64,000 bases of DNA from positions 1-64,000 of the forward strand of contig NZ_JAQGNT010000025.1 of the NCBI RefSeq assembly GCF_028291725.1. The letters are read 5' to 3'. The notes under the pieces were generated by a model. The model had not been told where the DNA came from. It did not search any database and saw only the letters and a program-made list of their open reading frames with translations. Shown piece after piece: positions 33,152-43,503 of this stretch; position 1 is the first letter of the stretch; each line of letters opens with the position of its first letter. This DNA is from Hydrocarboniphaga sp. (GTDB lineage Bacteria; Pseudomonadota; Gammaproteobacteria; Nevskiales; Nevskiaceae). A program made the translations under genes and the position numbers.

Positions 33152-34084
33152 CTAAGTCGCCGGCGCGCCCGGTAAAAATAACGAAACCGATGCCAGGGGC
33201 GGGTCCGCGGCGGTGGCTTGTGCGAGCAGCCAATCGCGCAGGCGCAGCACGTCCGCCAGGCGCGGATGATCGTGGCGCCACAGCAGGTAATACCGACTGG
33301 TATCCGGAATCGAAACCTCGAACAGCCGCACCAGCCGCCCTTCCGCCAGATCGCGCCAGGCCAGTGCGCGGCGCGCCAGCACGATGCCCTGTCCGGCCGC
33401 GGCCGCGTCCAGCAGCAGCGCCGAGTCGGTGTAGCTGACGCCGCGCGCGGTCTCGCGCAGCGACAGGCCCGCAGCATGGAACCAGGGCTCCCAGGGCTGC
33501 CAGGGGTTGTGCATCAGATGGCAGTCGGCGAGATCGGCCGGCGTCTGCGGCAGATGCCCGCCGCGATAGCGCGGACTGCAGACCGGGAACAGTTCTTCGT
33601 CCATCAGCAGTTGTTGCTGCACGCCCGACCAGCCGCCGCCACCGTAGCGGATCGCGATGTCGACGCCGTCGTGTTCCAGGTCGACCAGCGCGCCGCTGGG
33701 GTCGACCAGCAGGTCGATGTCCGGATGCGCGCACTGGAAGTCCAGCAGCCGCGGCACCAGCCAGCAGCGCGCCAGCGACGGCAGCGTGCTCAGCGTCAGC
33801 GACACGCGGCGCTCGGTGGGCACGCGCGTGTCGAAGGCGCGCTCCAGCAGCATCAGGCCCTGGCGCACGTTCGCCAGCAGCAGGCGGCCGGCGTCGGTCA
33901 TCAGCATGCGGTTGCGTTCGCGGCGGAACAGTTTGGTGCCGACGCGGTCTTCCAGCGCCGAAATCTGGTAGCTGATCGCGCCGTGGGTCAGCGCGAGTTC
34001 TTCCGCCGCTCGGGTGTAGCTCTGGTGGCGCGCCGCGGCTTCGAAAGCCTGCAGCGCCTGCAGGGGAGGAAGGCGCAGGGACAT
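33152..34084 (-). CDS. LysR-family regulator (GcvA-like)
   Basis: A protein of about 310 residues is read from ATG 34084; an in-frame ATG at 34096 is an alternative. The N-terminal winged helix reads LPPLQALQAFEAAARHQSYT, then RAAEELALTHGAISYQISAL and RVGTKLFRRERNRMLMTDAG, with the GcvA-type start. The effector domain follows with DVDIAIRYGGGGW and VLARRALAWRDLAEGRLVRL. Divergent from rarD, a likely target. The ligand is unknown. Confidence 0.9.
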   Translation of the reverse strand: MSLRLPPLQALQAFEAAARHQSYTRAAEELALTHGAISYQISALEDRVGTKLFRRERNRMLMTDAGRLLLANVRQGLMLLERAFDTRVPTERRVSLTLSTLPSLARCWLVPRLLDFQCAHPDIDLLVDPSGALVDLEHDGVDIAIRYGGGGWSGVQQQLLMDEELFPVCSPRYRGGHLPQTPADLADCHLMHNPWQPWEPWFHAAGLSLRETARGVSYTDSALLLDAAAAGQGIVLARRALAWRDLAEGRLVRLFEVSIPDTSRYYLLWRHDHPRLADVLRLRDWLLAQATAADPPLASVSLFLPGAPAT

Positions 34085-34245
34085 GGCGCCAAGCATAGCG
34101 CGCGCTCGGGTTCTGTGAATTCCACTCACGGCGCAGGCCAGCAAGCTTCGATTCCGCTTTTGCTGCGGCCCATCCACAATGCGCGCCCAGGAAAGCCCCG
34201 CCAGCTTTCCGATACTCGCCGCGAATCGCGGCAGAGGCGATGTCA

Positions 34246-35199
34246 ATGAGCCAGAGTCAGCCCGTCACCGCTACTGCAATAACTGCCACCGATCGGCGTG
34301 GTTTGTTCTCCGCTATCGGCGCCTTCGCGATGTGGGGCCTGCTGCCGCTGTATCTGAAGATGCTGCACCAGGCACCGGTGTTTCAGATCATGACCCACCG
34401 CGTCGCCTGGTGCTGCCTGTTCGTGTTCGGCTGGCTGGGTGTCCGCGGCGAGCTGCACCAGGTACGCCGTGCGCTGAGCGATGCCGGCACGCGTACGCGT
34501 CTGTTCGCCTCGGCGCTGCTGATCACGATCAACTGGCTGACCTACGTCTGGGCGGTCGGCACTGGCCACGTCGTCGAATCCAGCCTCGGGTATTTCATCA
34601 ATCCGCTGGTGTCGGTGCTGCTGGGAGTGTTCTTCCTCGGCGAGCGCCTGAACCGCCAGCAGTGGACCGCGGTTGGTTTCGCAGCACTGGGCGTGGCCTG
34701 GCTGACCTGGCAGGTCGGGCGCCCGCCGTGGATCGCGCTGGTGCTGGCGCTGTCCTTCGGTCTTTACGGTTTCGTGCGCAAGAAAGTGGTCGTCGACGCG
34801 GTGGCCGGGCTCGGCGTCGAGACCGTGATGATTCTGCCGTTCGCGCTCGCCTGGCTGGTTTTCGAGTATGTGCGCGGCACCTCGGTGTTCGGCCACTATG
34901 GTCTGCAACTCGATCTGCTGCTGATCGCCAGCGGCCTGGTGACGGCGGTGCCGCTGGTGCTGTTCGCGTTCGGCGTGCGCCGCGTGCAGCTGAGCACGAT
35001 CGGCCTGTTGCAGTACTTCGCGCCCAGCCTGCAGCTGCTGACCGCGCTGCTGGTGTTCAAGGAGCCGTTCACGCAGGTGCAGGCAATTGGCTTCAGCCTG
35101 ATCTGGCTGGGCCTGGTGATCTTCGCGATCGACGGTTTGTGGCGCGGCCGGACTCCGCGCCCGCTATCGGCCATCGTCGCGGCCGAGGCAGGCTCGTAG
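34246..35199 (+). CDS. rarD: RarD-family drug/metabolite exporter
   Basis: A protein of about 317 residues from ATG 34246 (34240 is equivalent) has ten membrane segments. LFSAIGAFAMWGLLPLYLKM near the N-terminus is the RarD/chloramphenicol-sensitive (EamA superfamily) signature, followed by HRVAWCCLFVF, ITINWLTYVWAVGTGHVVES and SLGYFINPLVSVLLGVFFLG. It lies opposite the LysR regulator. Probably a small-molecule exporter of unknown substrate. Confidence 0.92.
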   Translation: MSQSQPVTATAITATDRRGLFSAIGAFAMWGLLPLYLKMLHQAPVFQIMTHRVAWCCLFVFGWLGVRGELHQVRRALSDAGTRTRLFASALLITINWLTYVWAVGTGHVVESSLGYFINPLVSVLLGVFFLGERLNRQQWTAVGFAALGVAWLTWQVGRPPWIALVLALSFGLYGFVRKKVVVDAVAGLGVETVMILPFALAWLVFEYVRGTSVFGHYGLQLDLLLIASGLVTAVPLVLFAFGVRRVQLSTIGLLQYFAPSLQLLTALLVFKEPFTQVQAIGFSLIWLGLVIFAIDGLWRGRTPRPLSAIVAAEAGS

Positions 35200-35275
35200 G
35201 TCGGCAATCCTTTGCCGACTTGAATGCCCGATGCGCAATCGCGGCCTCACGTCGGCAAGGGATTGCCGACCTACG
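35195..35275. repeat. Intergenic inverted repeat, family A
   Basis: The left arm GTAGGTCGGCAATCCTTTGC overlaps the rarD stop, and the right arm overlaps the last codons of the exonuclease gene. It sits between two convergent genes, where a bidirectional terminator would be useful. Confidence 0.85.
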
Positions 35276-36254
35276 TGTTGACGTGGGTCTGCAGCGGCGC
35301 GGCCGCGATGCCCTGCTCGTGGCACCAGGCCACCAGTGCCTCGGTATTGCCGTGCATGGCCAGCACGCGCGCGGCGCCGGTTTCCTGGATGGTGCGCAGC
35401 AGCGACGGCCAGTCGGCGTGATCCGACAAGGCGAAGCCGCGGTCGTAGGCCTGGCGACGGCTCGAGTTCTGCGCCTGCATCCAGCCCGATGCCAGCGCGG
35501 TTGAATGCGGGCGGAAGCGCCGCATCCATGGCGTGCCGCCGGCGCCCGGAGGCGCCAGCAGCAGGCGGCCCCTCCAGTCGAAGAATTTCGGCTGGTTGCC
35601 GACCGCGTCGGTCGGCAGCATCGCGACTCCGGCGTCGCGATAGAGCTTGACCAGCTTGGTCATCGAGCCATGCAGATACACGGTCTCATGGCTGTGGCGC
35701 ATCAGCTCGGCGAGGATGCGCTGCGCTTTGCCGAGTGCGTAGCAATGCAGGATCGCGCACAGGCCCTGCGCCTTGCAGTCCTGCCACCAGTCGAAAATCT
35801 CCTGCGCGATTTCCGACGTCGGCTGCCAGCGATACACCGGCAGGCCGAAAGTCGCTTCGGTGACGAACACGTCGCAGCGCACGACCTCGAACGGCGCGCA
35901 GCTCGGGTCGGGATCGCGCTTGTAGTCACCGGACACGACCCAGACCCGGTTGTCGTGTTCGATGCGCACCTGCGCCGAGCCGAGCACATGCCCGGCGGGA
36001 TGCAGCGACACGCGCGTCGGACCAAAGTCGACGCACTGTCCGTAGGCGAGCGGCACGATGCCGGCGCCGTAGCCGATGCGTTCGCGCAGCAGGCCCAGGC
36101 CCGGCGCCGCGCCCCAGTAGCGCTTCGATCCCGAGCGCGCGTGGTCGCCATGGCCATGCGTGATCACCGCGCGTTCCACCGGCCGCGAAGGGTCGATATG
36201 AAAGTCGCCAGCGGGGCAGTACAGGCCCTTGTCGGTGGGGACTACCAGATCCAT
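35271..36254 (-). CDS. MBL-fold 3'-exonuclease of the ligase-associated type
   Basis: A protein of about 327 residues from ATG 36254. The metallo-beta-lactamase motif is VITHGHGDHARSGSKRYWGA (H-x-H-x-D-H). The beta-CASP-like region follows with HPAGHVLGSAQVRIEHDNRV, WVVSGDYKRDPDPSCAPFEV and LSDHADWPSLLRTIQ, which gives the last His. Such exonucleases normally sit beside an ATP-dependent ligase and an Lhr helicase. Here no ligase is adjacent. The final residues (HVNT) come from the repeat arm. Confidence 0.85.
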   Translation of the reverse strand: MDLVVPTDKGLYCPAGDFHIDPSRPVERAVITHGHGDHARSGSKRYWGAAPGLGLLRERIGYGAGIVPLAYGQCVDFGPTRVSLHPAGHVLGSAQVRIEHDNRVWVVSGDYKRDPDPSCAPFEVVRCDVFVTEATFGLPVYRWQPTSEIAQEIFDWWQDCKAQGLCAILHCYALGKAQRILAELMRHSHETVYLHGSMTKLVKLYRDAGVAMLPTDAVGNQPKFFDWRGRLLLAPPGAGGTPWMRRFRPHSTALASGWMQAQNSSRRQAYDRGFALSDHADWPSLLRTIQETGAARVLAMHGNTEALVAWCHEQGIAAAPLQTHVNT

Positions 36255-36267
36255 TTCGCGTCGAGCT

Positions 36268-37503
36268 TTACGCGAGCAGTTGCAGCAGGCGCTGCAAGGC
36301 GCCGCGGTTGGCGGAGATCGCCGCGCGGCCGGCTTCGCCCATGCGTGTCCGCAGCGCGGTGTCGCCGAGCAGCCGATGGATCGTCGGCGCCAAGGCGGTT
36401 TCGGCTTCCACTTGAATCGCCGCGTCACGCTCGATCAACAGGTCGCGTGCCGGCAGAAAGTTGTGCATGTGCGGACCGAACACCACCGGCAGCCCGATCG
36501 CGGCCGGCTCCAGCACATTGTGCCCGCCGATCGGCATCAGGCTGCCGCCGACGAAAGCAACATCCGATGCCGCGTAGTACAGAAAGATCTCGCCCATGCT
36601 GTCGCCGAGCAGCACCGCCGCGTTTGCCGGATCGGCATTGCTGCTGCGTCGCACGTAGCTCAGCGATGCGCGCTCGATGCTGCGCGCCGCCGCGTCGAAG
36701 CGCTGCGGATGGCGTGGCACCAGAATCAGCAGCGCGTCGCTCTGGTGCCGGCGCAACTCGACATGGGCCTTCAGCAGCGCCTCTTCTTCTCCCTCGTGGG
36801 TGCTCGCCGCGATCCACACCGCGCGCGGCCCGATGCGTCGCCGCAGCTCGCTGCCGGCGGCGAGCTGCGCGTCGGGCACCGCTTGGTCGAACTTGATGTT
36901 GCCCATCACCGATACGCGCTGCGCGCCGAGCGCCTTGAAGCGCTCGGCGTCCTCCGGGCTCTGCGCTGCGACCCGGCAATGCGCCAGCGTGGCGGCGGCG
37001 AAGCCGCGCACTTTCGAATAGCCGCGCATCGAGCGCGGCGACAGCCGCGCATTGGCCACGATCAGCGGAATGCCGAGCTTGCCGAGCTGATGGAACAGGT
37101 TCGGCCACAGCTCGGTTTCCATGACCACGACCTGGCGCGGCGCGGTGCGGCGCAGGAACCGCGACACGGCGCCGGGCAGATCGTAGGGTGCATAGGAATG
37201 GCGCACGCGCTCGCCGAGCGCGGCGATCACGCGTGCCGATCCGGTCGGTGTCGTCGTCGTGACCCAGACCGAGCGCTCGCCGTGCCGCGCGATCAGCTCG
37301 CGGATCAGCGGCAGCGCGGCCAGCGATTCGCCGACGGACACGGCATGCACCCAGACCGCGACGCCTTCGTCCGCGGGTGCAACGAAGCCGAAGCGCTCGT
37401 TCCAGCGCCGCCGGTAGTCGGCGAGATCGCGACTGCGCCACAGCAGACGCAACAGGACCAGCGGCGTGATCAGGTACAGCAGGGCGGTGTAGAGCAGACG
37501 CAT
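36268..37503 (-). CDS. waaA: 3-deoxy-D-manno-octulosonic acid (Kdo) transferase
   Basis: A protein of about 411 residues from ATG 37503; upstream codons come from the family B repeat. A membrane anchor (LLYTALLYLITPLVLLRLLW) precedes the N-terminal Rossmann domain with VWVHAVSVGESLAALPLIRE and VVVMETELWPNLFHQLGKLG. The C-terminal domain has VWIAASTHEGEEEALLKAH and FVGGSLMPIGGHNVLEPAAI, as in WaaA/KdtA. It adds Kdo to lipid A precursor in LPS synthesis. The exonuclease gene begins 14 bases downstream. Complete. Confidence 0.95.
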   Translation of the reverse strand: MRLLYTALLYLITPLVLLRLLWRSRDLADYRRRWNERFGFVAPADEGVAVWVHAVSVGESLAALPLIRELIARHGERSVWVTTTTPTGSARVIAALGERVRHSYAPYDLPGAVSRFLRRTAPRQVVVMETELWPNLFHQLGKLGIPLIVANARLSPRSMRGYSKVRGFAAATLAHCRVAAQSPEDAERFKALGAQRVSVMGNIKFDQAVPDAQLAAGSELRRRIGPRAVWIAASTHEGEEEALLKAHVELRRHQSDALLILVPRHPQRFDAAARSIERASLSYVRRSSNADPANAAVLLGDSMGEIFLYYAASDVAFVGGSLMPIGGHNVLEPAAIGLPVVFGPHMHNFLPARDLLIERDAAIQVEAETALAPTIHRLLGDTALRTRMGEAGRAAISANRGALQRLLQLLA

Positions 37504-37569
37504 CCGGCCAGCATGCGAGGGCGCGCCGGAATCGGCAAGCAGCGCGCTCGCGCGATATGCGATAGCCGC

Positions 37570-37647
37570 GTAGGTTGGGGTGAGCGCAGCGAACCCCAAC
37601 ATCAGCGCGGACGAATGTTGGGGTTCGCTGCGCTCACCCCAACCTAC
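37570..37647. repeat. Intergenic inverted repeat, family B
   Basis: A near-identical copy of 18247-18325, located between the end of the lipid cluster and waaA, so it may separate the two transcription units. Confidence 0.85.
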
Positions 37648-37683
37648 ACGCCGGCGGGATGATGCGTAGTTACCGCGACTTCC

Positions 37684-39078
37684 TCAGCGTGACACCAGCA
37701 GCGCGTCGACTTCGGCCAGGTCGTGCTGGCTCAGCGAGCCGGCGGCCGCTTTGAGCTTCAGGATGGAAAGCAGGTAGTCGTAGCGCGAACGCTCGTAGTC
37801 GCGCTCGGCGCGGTAGCGCTGCTGCTGGGCGTCGAGCACGTCGATGGCGCTGCGCGTGCCGATCTCCAGCCCGGTCTGGCTGGCCTCGAGCGCCGAACGG
37901 CTGGATGCGACGGCGCGCTGGTAGGCGCGGGTTCGCGCCGCGCCGGTGAGCACGCCCTTGAACGCGCTGCGGGTATTGCGCTCCACCAGCCGCTGGGCGC
38001 CGTCGTATTCCGACAGCCGCTGATCGCGCAGCGCCTCGGCGGCGCGCACTGCCGAGCGTACCGATCCGCCCGAGTACAGCGGCACGCTGAGGCCGACGGT
38101 CACCGCGGCGCCGTTGGACTCGGTCGGAAAACTGCCCGAGGCGGTCTTGAAGTCGGAATAGGCGAGCTTGGCGCCGAGCGTGGGCAGATAGCGCGCCTTG
38201 GCCACGTCGATGCCGCGCGCGGCGACGTTGAAGTTGAGCAGTGCGCTGGTCACGTCGAGGTTGCCGATGGTGGCGTTCGCTACCCATTGCTCGACGTCGG
38301 CCGGCTGCGGCGCCGGCAGCGGAAAGTCCTCGCGCAGAGCGGCCAGCCGCGGCGCTGGCGGCTCGGTGCCCGCCAGCGGCACCACGCGCACACGCTCTTC
38401 GTCGATATGGCTGAGCGGCTCCTTGGTGATCTCCTCCAGCGCGGCGCTGGCCTCGGTCAGGGCCTGGTCGGCGTCGAGTTCGGAGGCCAGGCTGAGGTCG
38501 TAGCGCACTTGCACGTCCTGCACATCGGTGAAGCTGGACGAGCCGATTTCGAGATTCTGCTGCGCCAGATCGAGCTGGCGCCGCAGCGCGTCCTTCTCGG
38601 CCGTTGCGGAACGCAGGCCGTCGTTGGCCGACAGCAGCGCGAAGTAGGCCTTGGCCACACGCAGCAGCAGCGCCTGCTCGCTGGCGCGGTAGCTCAGCTG
38701 CGCCAGCGCCGTCTGCTCGCCGGCCTGCTGCAGCCGGCGCCAGGCTTCCAGGTTGAACAGCGGCTGGCTCAGGCTGACGCTGAGGCTGCGGTCGGTGCCG
38801 TGGTTCGACCGGTTCAGCGTCACCGGGATGTTGAGGGTCGGATCGGTATAGCTGACCGTGGTATCGGAGTCGTTGAAGGTCATGTCGTAGCTGGCGCCGA
38901 GTTGCGGCAGCAGCAGCGCGCGCGCGGCGGGCTCGCTTTCCAGCGCCACGTCGCGGACGTGCTGCGCGGTGTTGAACGCGGCGTCGTTGCGCTGTGCCAT
39001 GTCGTACAGCCGCAGCAGGTCGCCGGCCTGCGCCGCAACCGGCAGCAACACGAAGATCAGGTAAAGAAAGGTACGCAT
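37684..39078 (-). CDS. TolC-family outer membrane efflux protein
   Basis: A protein of about 464 residues from ATG 39078. A signal peptide (1-19, ending AAQAG) precedes two TolC repeats. The first has LLRLYDMAQRNDAAFNTAQH and SVSLSQPLFNLEAWRRLQQA, the second NGAAVTVGLSVPLYSGGSV and a helical hairpin. It forms the outer-membrane channel of a tripartite exporter. As the last gene of the lipid cluster it is the natural partner of the adaptor and FtsX-type permeases encoded just upstream, in the arrangement of MacAB-TolC or DevBCA-HgdD. Confidence 0.92.
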   Translation of the reverse strand: MRTFLYLIFVLLPVAAQAGDLLRLYDMAQRNDAAFNTAQHVRDVALESEPAARALLLPQLGASYDMTFNDSDTTVSYTDPTLNIPVTLNRSNHGTDRSLSVSLSQPLFNLEAWRRLQQAGEQTALAQLSYRASEQALLLRVAKAYFALLSANDGLRSATAEKDALRRQLDLAQQNLEIGSSSFTDVQDVQVRYDLSLASELDADQALTEASAALEEITKEPLSHIDEERVRVVPLAGTEPPAPRLAALREDFPLPAPQPADVEQWVANATIGNLDVTSALLNFNVAARGIDVAKARYLPTLGAKLAYSDFKTASGSFPTESNGAAVTVGLSVPLYSGGSVRSAVRAAEALRDQRLSEYDGAQRLVERNTRSAFKGVLTGAARTRAYQRAVASSRSALEASQTGLEIGTRSAIDVLDAQQQRYRAERDYERSRYDYLLSILKLKAAAGSLSQHDLAEVDALLVSR

Positions 39079-39104
39079 GAGTGTTGTTTGAGTTCGGTTG
39101 AGGA

Positions 39105-40334
39105 TCAGTCGGCGAAACGTTCGCGCAGATGCGCTTCCAGCGCGTCGAAGCGGCCGCCGCTGGACAGCACGCGCGGCAGATTGAGCGTGATTTCGGTCTG
39201 GCCGTCCATGCAGGTCAGAATGGCGAATGCACTGCCGGCCAGCGGCAGCACGCACAGGCTTGCGGCGCGGAAGCCCGGCGCGCTGTAGTCGGCCGAATCG
39301 ATGCGGCCGAGGTTGGAGATCACCACGGTCTCCATCGGTCTGCGCTTGCGGTAGTTGCGCGGCGTACGCGACACCAGATGGTCGAGCCAGGACAGCGGCA
39401 GATAGCGCACCGCTTCGAGTATCGGCGGATACACCGCGTCCATGCGCTGTGCGAGCATCGCTTCAAGCCGTGTGCGGAAGGCGTCTGCGCCATCGCCCTT
39501 GGCCAGCGGCACCAGCATCATGTTGCTGAAATTGCCGGTCGAGAGCAGGCCCGGCGCGTGCCGGCGCAGGCTCGCCGGCACCGCGATCAGCGCCGGCAGA
39601 TCGCTGTGGCGATGAGCGAACTCGGCGAACGCCGCAGCCAGCTTGCCGAGCTGGCTTTTCTGCGGCCGGCCCAGCGCGATGCGGCGCCAGTCGTCGCCCT
39701 GCTCGGTGCCCTGCGGCGCGCCGGTGAGCCAGCAGGTGCGAAAGTGTTTCGACGTCGATTCGCGCGCGCCGGTGCTGCGCATCAGCTCGACGTCGCTGTA
39801 GCCGGCGTTGCTGCCCAGCAGACGCTCGCCGCGCAGCGCGCGGAACATCTCCTGCAGAAAATGCATCGCGCCGAGGCCGTCCATGATCGCGTGCGGTGTG
39901 CGCAGCACCAGCAGCGTGCTCAGTCCAGCCCGCGGCGCCAGAATCAGCTCCACACTCGGGCCATCCTCCAGCGACAGCGGCGTCGCACGCAGAAACTCCG
40001 CGCCTTGCGAGGAGCGCGCGTCCCAGTGGCATGCCTCGACCACGCGCAGGCGCGGCGGCGGGCCGTCGCTGCTCCAGCGAGCGCGGCGGCGCTCGCCCTG
40101 CAGGCGCAGGCGAGTGCCGGGATTCGCCGCCGCCGCGAGATCGAGAGCCTGCTGCCAGCGCTCGGGCGGCAGATCGTTTTCGCCTTCGAACACGAAGAAG
40201 ATTTCGCGCTGCACTTCCAGTGTGCGCGGATGCCGGCCGACGCAGCTGTGGTAATACTCGACGGTCGACAGTGGCCGCGCGATCTGCGTGATCGGCGCCA
40301 ATGCCGGCAGGATTTCAGACTGAGCGGAGGGCAT
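39105..40334 (-). CDS. Condensation-domain-like acyltransferase B
   Basis: A protein of about 409 residues from ATG 40334, overlapping the permease end by 20 bases. It has the CoA-dependent acyltransferase fold. The N-terminal half has RPLSTVEYYHSCVGRHPRTL and the catalytic H-x-x-x-D-G motif (TPHAIMDGLGAMHFLQEM). The C-terminal half carries ALIAVPASLRRHAPGLLSTG and NFSNMMLVPL. No adenylation or carrier domains are attached, so it is a stand-alone enzyme like mycobacterial PapA proteins, which attach polyketide or fatty acyl chains to alcohols. It shares layout but low identity with acyltransferase A. An ester or amide-forming role on the cluster product is inferred. Confidence 0.8.
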   Translation of the reverse strand: MPSAQSEILPALAPITQIARPLSTVEYYHSCVGRHPRTLEVQREIFFVFEGENDLPPERWQQALDLAAAANPGTRLRLQGERRRARWSSDGPPPRLRVVEACHWDARSSQGAEFLRATPLSLEDGPSVELILAPRAGLSTLLVLRTPHAIMDGLGAMHFLQEMFRALRGERLLGSNAGYSDVELMRSTGARESTSKHFRTCWLTGAPQGTEQGDDWRRIALGRPQKSQLGKLAAAFAEFAHRHSDLPALIAVPASLRRHAPGLLSTGNFSNMMLVPLAKGDGADAFRTRLEAMLAQRMDAVYPPILEAVRYLPLSWLDHLVSRTPRNYRKRRPMETVVISNLGRIDSADYSAPGFRAASLCVLPLAGSAFAILTCMDGQTEITLNLPRVLSSGGRFDALEAHLRERFAD

Positions 40335-41487
40335 CGACGATCTCCAGTCGCGAAGCACGGAAGGCGGGCAGCGCGCCGCCGAGCACGCCCATGAATACCG
40401 AGAACAGCAGGACGTCGAGCGCGATCTGAGGCGTCAGGATCAGGCTGAACACGACTTCGGAAAACGTCTGCAGGTTGGTCGTCGAAATCTCGACCAGCTG
40501 CATGAAGGCCGCGGCGACCAGGCCGCTGAGGCCAGCGGCCAGGCCCAGCAGCATCGCCTCCTGCAGAAACGCCCAGACGATGTTGCCGCGGCGAAAGCCG
40601 AGCGCGCGCAGCGTGCCGATCTCGCGCGTGCGGTTGGCGACGCTGGCGTACATCGTGATCATCGCGCCGATGATCGCGCCGATCGAAAACACGATGGTGA
40701 TGGTCTTGCCGAGCACGCCGATGAAGTTGGCCAGGTTCTCCGACTGGTCGGCGTAGAACTGCGTCTCGCGTTTGATGTCGACCTTGAGCTGGGGCTGTCG
40801 CGCGACCGCCTCGGCCAGTGCCTCGAAGCTGCCGCTGTCGCGCAGGCCGACGATCAGCGAAGAATAGGCCTGGCGCCGGAACGCCTGCATCAGCTGCTCG
40901 CCGTCGCCCCAGATTTCGGAGTCGAAACCGCTGCCGCCGGCATCGAACACGCCGACCACGTTCCACTGGCGCAGGCCGAAGGCAATGCGGTCGCCGACAC
41001 GCAGGCCGAAGCTGCCGCGCGCCATGCCCGAGCCGACGACGATCTCGGACGAGCCGGCGCGAAACGCGCGGCCCTGCACGATCCTGGCCTGCGGCCGCAT
41101 CTCCAGGCCGGTAGGCGTGGTGCCGCGTACGATGACGTTGGCGAGGCTGGTCGAGTTCTTGCGCGGCAGGTTCACCAGCACCAGCATTTCGCGGCTGATG
41201 CGCGGCTCGCCGTGCGCGCCGGTGGCCAGGCCGGGCAGGGTTTCGATCAGCCGCGCCTGTTCGCGCGTCAGCGTGCTCTGCACCTCGGTCTGCGAACCCT
41301 GGCGGATCACGACGACGTTGTTGTACGAGCCGGTGCCGCCGAGCGTGTGGCGCAGGCCTTCGGCCATCATCAGCACGGTTGCGAACACGAACACGACCAG
41401 CGCCATGCCGGCCGCGGTCAGGATCGTGGTCAGCTTGCGCGCGACCAGGTTGCGCGCGACGTAGGAGAGTGAGAGACCTTTCTTCAT
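40315..41487 (-). CDS. FtsX/MacB-type ABC transporter permease 2
   Basis: This 390-residue protein has one N-terminal span (LTTILTAAGMALVVFVFATV), a large periplasmic MacB_PCD domain (residues 50-250) and three C-terminal spans of the FtsX fold with ASVANRTREIGTLRALGFRR. It pairs with permease 1 and the ATPase. Such mechanotransmission transporters drive lipids or peptides out of the inner membrane, not across it by alternate access. An inverted repeat separates it from permease 1. Confidence 0.9.
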   Translation of the reverse strand: MKKGLSLSYVARNLVARKLTTILTAAGMALVVFVFATVLMMAEGLRHTLGGTGSYNNVVVIRQGSQTEVQSTLTREQARLIETLPGLATGAHGEPRISREMLVLVNLPRKNSTSLANVIVRGTTPTGLEMRPQARIVQGRAFRAGSSEIVVGSGMARGSFGLRVGDRIAFGLRQWNVVGVFDAGGSGFDSEIWGDGEQLMQAFRRQAYSSLIVGLRDSGSFEALAEAVARQPQLKVDIKRETQFYADQSENLANFIGVLGKTITIVFSIGAIIGAMITMYASVANRTREIGTLRALGFRRGNIVWAFLQEAMLLGLAAGLSGLVAAAFMQLVEISTTNLQTFSEVVFSLILTPQIALDVLLFSVFMGVLGGALPAFRASRLEIVDALRSV

Positions 41488-41530
41488 GCGAGTGGCGCTA
41501 CCAAGCAGCCCAGTCCCTTCTCCGCCCCAC

Positions 41531-41608
41531 GTAGGGCGGGAGCATCCCGCCTTTCGCGGCCAGGGGCGGGCACGAAAGGCGGGATACGCTTCGCTCCTCC
41601 CGCCCTAC
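41531..41608. repeat. Intergenic inverted repeat between the two permeases, family C-like
   Basis: Arms GTAGGGCGGGAGCATCCCGC and CGCTCCTCCCGCCCTAC pair with internal structure. It occurs inside the predicted operon and may influence expression or mRNA stability. Confidence 0.75.
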
Positions 41609-41644
41609 CGGGGTTCAGGGTTCGTGAGCACGGGGCCAGCTTCT

Positions 41645-42810
41645 TCATGCCACCGCCCGCAAACCATCGACGATCACCAACCGCCGGCTGTTGACCACCG
41701 GTGCGATCGCCGAGCACAGGCCGATCAGCAGCGCCGAGCCCAGCTGCAGCAGCACCGTCAGCGGCTCTACCTGGAACACCAGGAACAGGTCGCGGGTCGC
41801 GCTGAAAAAAGCCTGCGCGACCGGAAACGTCAGTGCAATGCCGAGCACACCGCCGACCAGCGACATCGTCATCGATTCGCCGAGGATCACCATCGAAACG
41901 AAGCCGTGGCCGAAGCCCAGCGCCTTCAGCGTCGCGTATTCGCGGGTGCGTTCGCGCGCCGCCATCGACATGGTGTTGGCCATCACCGCCATGATGATCA
42001 GCACCACCACGTAGGCCACGGTCTGGATCGCCAGCAGGATGGTGTCGACCATCGAAATGAAGCCGAGCTGGAAGGCTTTCTGTGTCTCGGTGCGGGTTTC
42101 GGCCAGCGAGTTGCGGAACGTGCTGTCGATTGCCGCGGACACTTCGGCCGCCTGCGAGGGATCATGAATGTTGACCACGAACACGCCGACGCCGTCGGCC
42201 AGTGAGGGCAACAGCGCGCGCATGGTTTCGTTGACGTAGTCCCAGTGCAGCAGGAACTGGTTCTCGTCGACTTTACTGTCGGCACCGTCGTAGATGCCGC
42301 GCAGCATGAAGCTCCAGTTGCCCGGGTAGACCGTGCCCTTCAGCGCGATGGTGTCGCCGATCTGCCAGTGGTTCTTGCGCGCCAGCTTGCGCCCGGCGAT
42401 CACGCCGCGGCGGTCGCGCTGGAACGCCGAGCGCTGCTCGGGCGGCAGCACGAACTCGGGATACAGCTCCAGGTAGCTGTCCGCGTCGACCGCGTACTGC
42501 GCGAAGAAATGTTTGTCGTCGATATAGACGCCGCCGAACCAGTTGGCCCAGCTCACCGCGGCAACGCCGGCGACGCGGCGGATGCGCGCGGCGTGCGTGA
42601 CCGGCAGCGGAAAGCTCAACGAGGCTTCGCTGCGCGTGATCAGCCGCGCTGCCGAACTGAGACTGGCGCCGGCGTACCAGGAGTCGACCACGGTGCGCAG
42701 CAGCCCGAACGAGACGATCGCCACCGCGATGCCGGCGATCGTCAGCAGGCTGCGCAGGCGGTGACGCCACAGGTTCTTGCGCGCCAGGCGCAGCACGTAG
42801 ACGGCCTGCA

Positions 42811-42811
<1 letters not shown>
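41645..42811 (-). CDS. FtsX/MacB-type ABC transporter permease 1
   Basis: This 388-residue protein has the same organisation as permease 2: a first span at SLLTIAGIAVAIVSFGLLRT, a periplasmic domain, and three C-terminal spans with AARERTREYATLKALGFGHG, the FtsX signature. Its start overlaps the ATPase stop (TGATG). The two permeases are distinct in sequence, so a heterodimer is likely. Confidence 0.9.
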
Positions 42812-43499
<688 letters not shown>

Positions 43500-43503
<4 letters not shown>

